Shown: piece by piece, positions 60,381 through 64,000 of the stretch
How positions within the stretch are numbered: the stretch's first letter is position 1
How the letters are laid out: each line of letters opens with the position of its first letter
From: Lachnospiraceae bacterium UBA7050
GTDB taxonomy: Bacteria; Bacillota; Clostridia; Lachnospirales; Lachnospiraceae
Assembly (NCBI GenBank): GCA_002493905.1
Contig: DLAJ01000020.1
Location: forward strand, 1 to 64,000
Direction of reading: 5' to 3'
DNA: 64,000 nucleotides
The notes under the pieces: generated by a model
Told to the model about the DNA's origin: nothing
What the model saw: only the letters and a program-made list of their open reading frames with translations
Database searches by the model: none
Position numbers and translations under genes: made by a program

Positions 60381-62786
60381 TTATCTTGCAGCTTTTACCC
60401 GAACCTTTGTGGTCAGCTTTGTTGCCTCTTTATAGGGCCTAAACAGCATATAAACCATACCGCCGAGAATCGCGGCAGCCGCAGCCAGACCGATGATGTT
60501 TAAGTCTCCGGTGAATGCCGAACCGATCTGATTCACCATCAGCGCCACTGCATAGGCTAATCCACACTGGTAGCCGATCGCAAACCACGTCCATTTTGCA
60601 CTGTTCATCTCCCGTTTGATCGCGCCGATCGCTGCAAAGCAAGGCGCACACAGAAGATTAAATACAAGGAAGGAATATCCCGCTACCCTACTGAAGTTTC
60701 CTGCAATCTCAGGCCATCCGCCGGAATAGAGAATGCCCATCGTTCCGACGATATTTTCCTTCGCCACCAGTCCGGTAATGGAAGCCACCGCAGCCTGCCA
60801 GTTCCCCCAGCCTAAGGGTGTAAAAATCCATGCGATCGCTCCGCCGACTGCCGCAAGAAGCGACTGATCCATCTCTTCTTCTCCCAGCATCCGGAACCCT
60901 TCCGATGTAAAGCCAAAGTACGTTGTAAACCAGATCACAATCGTAGAAAGCAGGATGATCGTACCCGCCTTCTTAATGAAAGACCAGCCGCGCTCCCACA
61001 TGGACCGCAGTACATTGCCAACGGTCGGCAGATGGTAAGATGGAAGCTCCATGACAAAAGGCGCCGGGTCGCCGGAAAACATTTTTGTCTTTTTTAACAT
61101 AATACCCGAAATAATGATTGCCGCCATACCTACAAAGTATGCGCTTGTCGCAACCCATGCAGAGCCGCCGAAGATCGCGCCCGCAACCATGGAGATAAAG
61201 GGTACTTTTGCACCGCATGGAATAAACGTCGTCGTCATGATCGTCATCCGGCGGTCGCGCTCATTTTCAATCGTCCTCGACGCCATGATCCCGGGTATGC
61301 CGCAGCCGGTACCGATCAGCATCGGGATGAAGGACTTGCCGGACAGCCCGAATTTTCTGAAAATACGATCCAGCACAAAAGCGATACGCGCCATATAGCC
61401 GCACGCCTCAAGGAAAGCAAGAAGCAGGAACAATACCAGCATCTGCGGCACGAATCCTAAGACCGCGCCAACGCCTGCCACGATACCATCATTGATCAGT
61501 CCTGCCAGCCAGTCTGCAGTACCCACAGCCTCAAGGCCGTTCCCCACAAGTACCGGGATGCCGGGCACCCATACCCCGTAATCTGCCGGATCAGGCTCCT
61601 CGCCATACTGTTCCATCACCGCAAGGGCGCTTTCATAATCCGCAAGAGATGCCGTTTCCACCGTTACCTCCAGTGTTTCCTCATCCGCCACTTCGTAAGG
61701 AAAATCCCCGGTGGGCGCTGCGCCGTTCTCTTCCACGTAAGCATCGTAACCGTCCACGATCAGCGCCGCATCGCCATACTCCCCGGCTGCCTCCTCATAA
61801 GCGGCGGAGCCGATGCCGAACAGATGCCACCCATCGCCAAACAGCCCGTCGTTTGCCCAGTCCGTGGCGGCGGTTCCTACCGACACCATGGAAATATAAT
61901 ACACCAAAAACATGATCACTGCAAAGATCGGCAGTCCCAAGAAACGGTTTGTAACAATCCTGTCAATTTTATCGGAGGTGGTCATTTTCCCTGCAGATTT
62001 TTTCTTTAAGCATCCCTTGATGATATTTCCTATGTAAATATACCGCTCATTGGTAATAATGGATTCCGCGTCATCATCCATCTCTTCCTCTGCAGCCTTG
62101 ATATCCGTCTCAATATGGGAAAGAACCGCCTCGCCCAGATGTAACTGTTCCAAAACTTTCTCGTCCCGCTCAAACAGCTTGATGGCATAAAAGCGCTGCT
62201 GTTCCTCCGGCAGTCCGTGTACCGCTGCCTCTTCAATATGGGCAAGGGCATGTTCCACAGTTCCGGAGAAAGTGTGCATAGGAACGGTCTTTCCGTTCTC
62301 AGCCGCATGGATCGCTGCCTCTGCCGCCTCCATGATCCCGTTTCCTTTGAGAGCAGAGATTTCTACCACCCTGCAGCCCAGCTCTCTCGAAAGTTCTGCC
62401 GTGTTGATCTTATCGCCGTTTTTCTCCACTACATCCATCATGTTAATAGCGGCAACTACCGGAATACCAAGCTCGGTGAGCTGAGTGGTCAGATACAGAT
62501 TTCTCTCTAAGTTTGTGCCGTCTATGATGTTTAAGATCGCATCAGGCCGCTCGCTGATGAGATAGTTCCTTGCCACCACTTCTTCCAAGGTATAGGGAGA
62601 CAGTGAGTAAATACCCGGAAGATCGGTAATCGTCACTCCATCATGTTTTTTTAATTTTCCTTCTTTTTTTTCTACCGTAACACCCGGCCAGTTGCCGACG
62701 AACTGGTTAGAGCCGGTCAGAGCGTTGAACAGCGTCGTCTTTCCGCAGTTCGGGTTGCCCGCAAGGGCTATTCGCATACTCATCAT
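60381..62786 (-). CDS. feoB: Ferrous iron transporter FeoB
   Basis: The 801-residue inner-membrane protein imports Fe2+. The cytosolic G domain has GNPNCGKT (G1), DLPGIYSL (G3), NMMD (G4) and SALKGNG (G5). The membrane part has two Gate motifs (LIGTGCGIPGIMASRT and LCAPCFAAIGAI). An unusual acidic insert of about 110 residues lies after the first membrane helix (GSAAYEEAAGEYGDAALIV through PDPADYGVWVPG). GGAGGAG precedes the first ATG at 62786. It is the third gene of the feoA-feoA-feoB-Cys-rich operon. Confidence 0.97.
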   Translation of the reverse strand: MMSMRIALAGNPNCGKTTLFNALTGSNQFVGNWPGVTVEKKEGKLKKHDGVTITDLPGIYSLSPYTLEEVVARNYLISERPDAILNIIDGTNLERNLYLTTQLTELGIPVVAAINMMDVVEKNGDKINTAELSRELGCRVVEISALKGNGIMEAAEAAIHAAENGKTVPMHTFSGTVEHALAHIEEAAVHGLPEEQQRFYAIKLFERDEKVLEQLHLGEAVLSHIETDIKAAEEEMDDDAESIITNERYIYIGNIIKGCLKKKSAGKMTTSDKIDRIVTNRFLGLPIFAVIMFLVYYISMVSVGTAATDWANDGLFGDGWHLFGIGSAAYEEAAGEYGDAALIVDGYDAYVEENGAAPTGDFPYEVADEETLEVTVETASLADYESALAVMEQYGEEPDPADYGVWVPGIPVLVGNGLEAVGTADWLAGLINDGIVAGVGAVLGFVPQMLVLFLLLAFLEACGYMARIAFVLDRIFRKFGLSGKSFIPMLIGTGCGIPGIMASRTIENERDRRMTIMTTTFIPCGAKVPFISMVAGAIFGGSAWVATSAYFVGMAAIIISGIMLKKTKMFSGDPAPFVMELPSYHLPTVGNVLRSMWERGWSFIKKAGTIILLSTIVIWFTTYFGFTSEGFRMLGEEEMDQSLLAAVGGAIAWIFTPLGWGNWQAAVASITGLVAKENIVGTMGILYSGGWPEIAGNFSRVAGYSFLVFNLLCAPCFAAIGAIKREMNSAKWTWFAIGYQCGLAYAVALMVNQIGSAFTGDLNIIGLAAAAAILGGMVYMLFRPYKEATKLTTKVRVKAAR

Positions 62787-62805
62787 TTTTTCTCTCCTCC
62801 TTCTA

Positions 62806-62819
62806 TTAGTTATCCCTAA
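62806..62819. promoter_or_regulatory. DtxR-like half-palindrome upstream of feoB
   Basis: TTAGTTATCCCTAA resembles the TTAGG-type half sites of DtxR/IdeR operators. A further GGGGTTATCCCC palindrome lies at 62839-62850, and its minus-strand reading is followed by seven T residues after a short stem, so a weak attenuator is also possible. The call is tentative. Confidence 0.4.
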
Positions 62820-62897
62820 CCATAAACAAAAAAATTTAGGGGTTATCCCCAGTTATACCAGCACCTCAGAAGTATGCTGCTTTTCAAGCATTCTTCC

Positions 62898-62957
62898 ACG
62901 CGTAACATAGAATTTCTAAACGGGCATGCTTTGACCACTTAGAAATTCTTTACGCGT
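62898..62957 (-). other. Long intercistronic hairpin between feoA and feoB
   Basis: Outer arms ACGCGTAA/TTACGCGT and inner arms AGAATTTCTAA/TTAGAAATTCT pair perfectly, with a 3-base bulge on one side and a 19-base loop. The feoA stop codon lies inside the outer arm. With no U tract, it is more likely a processing or stability element that sets unequal feoA and feoB levels than a terminator. Confidence 0.8.
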
Positions 62958-63183
62958 TTTCCACTTCTATCATTTCCGCATCCGCTTTTCTAATAGAAAG
63001 CTCGTAGCCGCGGACGGTCACTTCGATTGGATCGCCAAGGGGCGCTACCTTACGTATCTCTACCTCAATCCCCTTTGTCAGTCCCATGTCCATGATCCGG
63101 CGTTTGACCGCTCCCTCGCCATGAAGTTTCACAACCCGGACTGTTTCGCCGACTTTCGACTCTTTCAGTGTTTTCATTTCCAT
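62950..63183 (-). CDS. feoA: FeoA-family protein (second)
   Basis: The 77-residue SH3-like protein has KVGETVRVVKLHGEGAVKRR and IMDMGLTKGIEVEI, with GYELSIRKADAEMIEV at the end. It likely binds the FeoB G domain. GGAGGAG lies directly ahead of the first ATG; an ATG two codons later is an alternative. It follows another FeoA gene and precedes feoB. Confidence 0.93.
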   Translation of the reverse strand: MEMKTLKESKVGETVRVVKLHGEGAVKRRIMDMGLTKGIEVEIRKVAPLGDPIEVTVRGYELSIRKADAEMIEVENA

Positions 63184-63237
63184 CTCTCCTCCTGCTTCAT
63201 AACATGATTAGATCCGTTCTTTGCGTTACGCAAAAAA

Positions 63238-63450
63238 TCAGATCATGATCTTTAGCGCCATCTCCCTGCTGACTGCAATGCGGGAATCCTTCACATTCAC
63301 GATCACGCTGCCAGCGATAGCACTGACCACCGTAACCGCCCCTCCCACAACAAATCCAAGGTTTTCCAAATGCGCTTTCATTTCCTGTTTTCCCCCGATC
63401 CTCCTGATGATATTTTCTTCTCCGATTTCTGCCATTGTAAGCGGCATCAT
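63238..63450 (-). CDS. feoA: FeoA-family protein (first)
   Basis: The 70-residue protein has RRIGGKQEMKAHLENLGFVV, then SVIVNVKDSRIAVSREMALKI. It is more diverged than the second FeoA but carries the same fold. AAGAAGG lies ahead of two adjacent ATG codons. It is the first gene of the feo operon, directly after the promoter and operator. Confidence 0.92.
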   Translation of the reverse strand: MMPLTMAEIGEENIIRRIGGKQEMKAHLENLGFVVGGAVTVVSAIAGSVIVNVKDSRIAVSREMALKIMI

Positions 63451-63506
63451 TTTTTCACCTTCTTTGAAAGATACGTTGATTAGTTTTTGCTAACCAATCA
63501 TGCAAA

Positions 63507-63536
63507 ATATATGGTTAGTGCTCACTAACCATATAT
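63507..63536. promoter_or_regulatory. 30-bp palindromic operator of the feo operon
   Basis: ATATATGGTTAGTG and its exact complement are separated by CT. It begins 1 bp downstream of the -10 hexamer on the minus strand, covering the probable transcription start. GGTTAGTG-type half sites fit a DtxR/IdeR-family repressor. A further GGTTAGC half site lies at about 63487-63497. Confidence 0.9.
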
Positions 63537-63537
63537 C

Positions 63538-63566
63538 ATAGTATGACATCCCGATTGATCTGTCAA
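63538..63566 (-). promoter_or_regulatory. feo operon promoter
   Basis: On the minus strand a perfect -35 TTGACA (63561-63566) and a -10 TACTAT (63538-63543) are 17 bases apart. The palindromic operator starts immediately downstream. Confidence 0.88.
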
Positions 63567-63609
63567 TGCTTTTTTAAGTGTTCCTGCCGTTTTGTTAAAT
63601 CTGTCAAAT

Positions 63610-63625
63610 GTTAGCAAATGCTAAC
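63610..63625. promoter_or_regulatory. Second GTTAGC palindrome
   Basis: GTTAGCA-AA-TGCTAAC lies upstream of the feo promoter. It overlaps the stop codon of the kinase gene. It may be an auxiliary repressor site. Confidence 0.6.
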
Positions 63626-64000
63626 TTTCGGTTTTGTGCAATTTGCACCCAAACTTTTCAGCAGAAATACGCACCGTTTTCAGCTCGGCATACAGCTTAG
63701 CGCCATCAGGATAACGCTCTTCTGCTTTGATTGCGGTCATTTTGTTAAGGATCGCGGCCACCCGCCGGTCCATGCATGAAAGCCCCGTCTGAAACGCTCT
63801 GTCGTCCTCCATCCGCGTCATGGGGTCGCTCGGTGTCTCAAGCGTCAGCGCGTAATACAGAACCGCGCCAAGAGAATAAATATCCGTCCACGGTCCCTGT
63901 CTGCCATAATGCTGATACTGTTCAATCGGTGCGTATCCGGGTTTCAGCACAACGGTCAGGCTGTTTTCGCCGTCGATCACAAACGGACGGGCGTTTCCAA
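63621..64000 (-). CDS. Ser/Thr protein kinase, C-terminal part (truncated by window edge)
   Basis: Only the last part of a Hanks-type kinase is present. The visible part has GNARPF (following a likely DF), then VLKPGYAPIEQYQHYG (activation-segment APE-like), GPWTDIYSLGAVLYYAL (conserved Asp of subdomain IX) and EERYPDGAKL. The N-lobe lies outside. It is upstream of the feo promoter on the same strand. It could be a stand-alone cytosolic kinase, as no membrane segment or PASTA repeat follows. Confidence 0.85.
   Translation of the reverse strand, partial: GNARPFVIDGENSLTVVLKPGYAPIEQYQHYGRQGPWTDIYSLGAVLYYALTLETPSDPMTRMEDDRAFQTGLSCMDRRVAAILNKMTAIKAEERYPDGAKLYAELKTVRISAEKFGCKLHKTES

Noticed and set aside
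1..64000. Mobile element or prophage
   Set aside because: No transposase, integrase, att-like duplication or phage structural gene was recognised in the window.

Overview
The window looks like a chromosomal segment of a Clostridia member, most likely family Lachnospiraceae. The basis is gene content and style: clostridial class III fructose-bisphosphatase, two FeoA proteins with FeoB and a FeoB-associated Cys-rich peptide, LytTR-DUF3021 pair, HrcA/CIRCE control of Hsp20, GGAGG-type ribosome binding sites, Rho-independent hairpins and moderate GC. I saw no phage, IS element, integrase or CRISPR array. Genus and species cannot be fixed from the sequence alone.

Layout. 0.1-5 kb: pcrA helicase, an SPFH/zinc-ribbon protein and PspA (envelope stress pair). 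5-15.4 kb: an orphan substrate-binding lipoprotein, an AAC(3)-type acetyltransferase, a LacI regulator divergent from an aldo/keto reductase, two GNATs, a carbamoyltransferase-like protein, UPF0340, a DUF1836 regulator, YerC/TrpR, CspA, a eukaryote-type HisA and a Thr/Asn/Gly-rich lipoprotein. 15.4-23.9 kb: fbp, dapB, dapA (behind a lysine riboswitch), a CobO-type adenosyltransferase, a tandem-OB SSB, typA/bipA and a YigZ/IMPACT protein. 24-31.6 kb: a class A penicillin-binding protein, then a five-gene minus-strand locus of membrane, zinc-ribbon, YARHG, TcaA-like and SH3 proteins. 31.8-45.5 kb: RlmI, Hsp20 with CIRCE, TrmO, an ABC exporter, LytTR-DUF3021, YlmH, MATE, a DUF1905-like/cysteine-peptidase-like fusion, Nudix, a heptad-repeat coiled-coil protein, tRNA-Trp and RadA. 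45.8-58.3 kb: ClpC with an SH3/cadherin-like membrane protein and a zinc-ribbon/HTH protein, the purE-purM-purN-purD run, a large M29-type aminopeptidase, small membrane proteins and pyrE. 58.4-64 kb: a two-TM protein, a DtxR/MntR-family regulator, the feo iron-uptake operon with palindromic operators, and the 3' part of a Ser/Thr kinase running off the window.

How the parts fit. Most of it is housekeeping: lysine/diaminopimelate and purine/pyrimidine synthesis, gluconeogenesis, DNA repair, proteostasis and ferrous iron import. Readable control elements include a lysine riboswitch before dapA, a CIRCE box on the hsp20 promoter, and a 30-bp palindrome just downstream of the -10 of the feo promoter, next to a DtxR-family gene.

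The most unusual signal is a dispersed family of modular intergenic hairpins. Two 91-bp copies, on opposite strands at 45760-45850 and 59478-59568, differ at about four positions. Related modules lie at or across stop codons of several genes (15383, 17516, 20404, 45850). Other points worth a second look are the eukaryote-type HisA, a carbamoyltransferase-like protein with altered motifs, the DUF1905-like/peptidase fusion, the zinc-ribbon/YARHG membrane locus, several coding tandem repeats, and an intercistronic hairpin between feoA and feoB.
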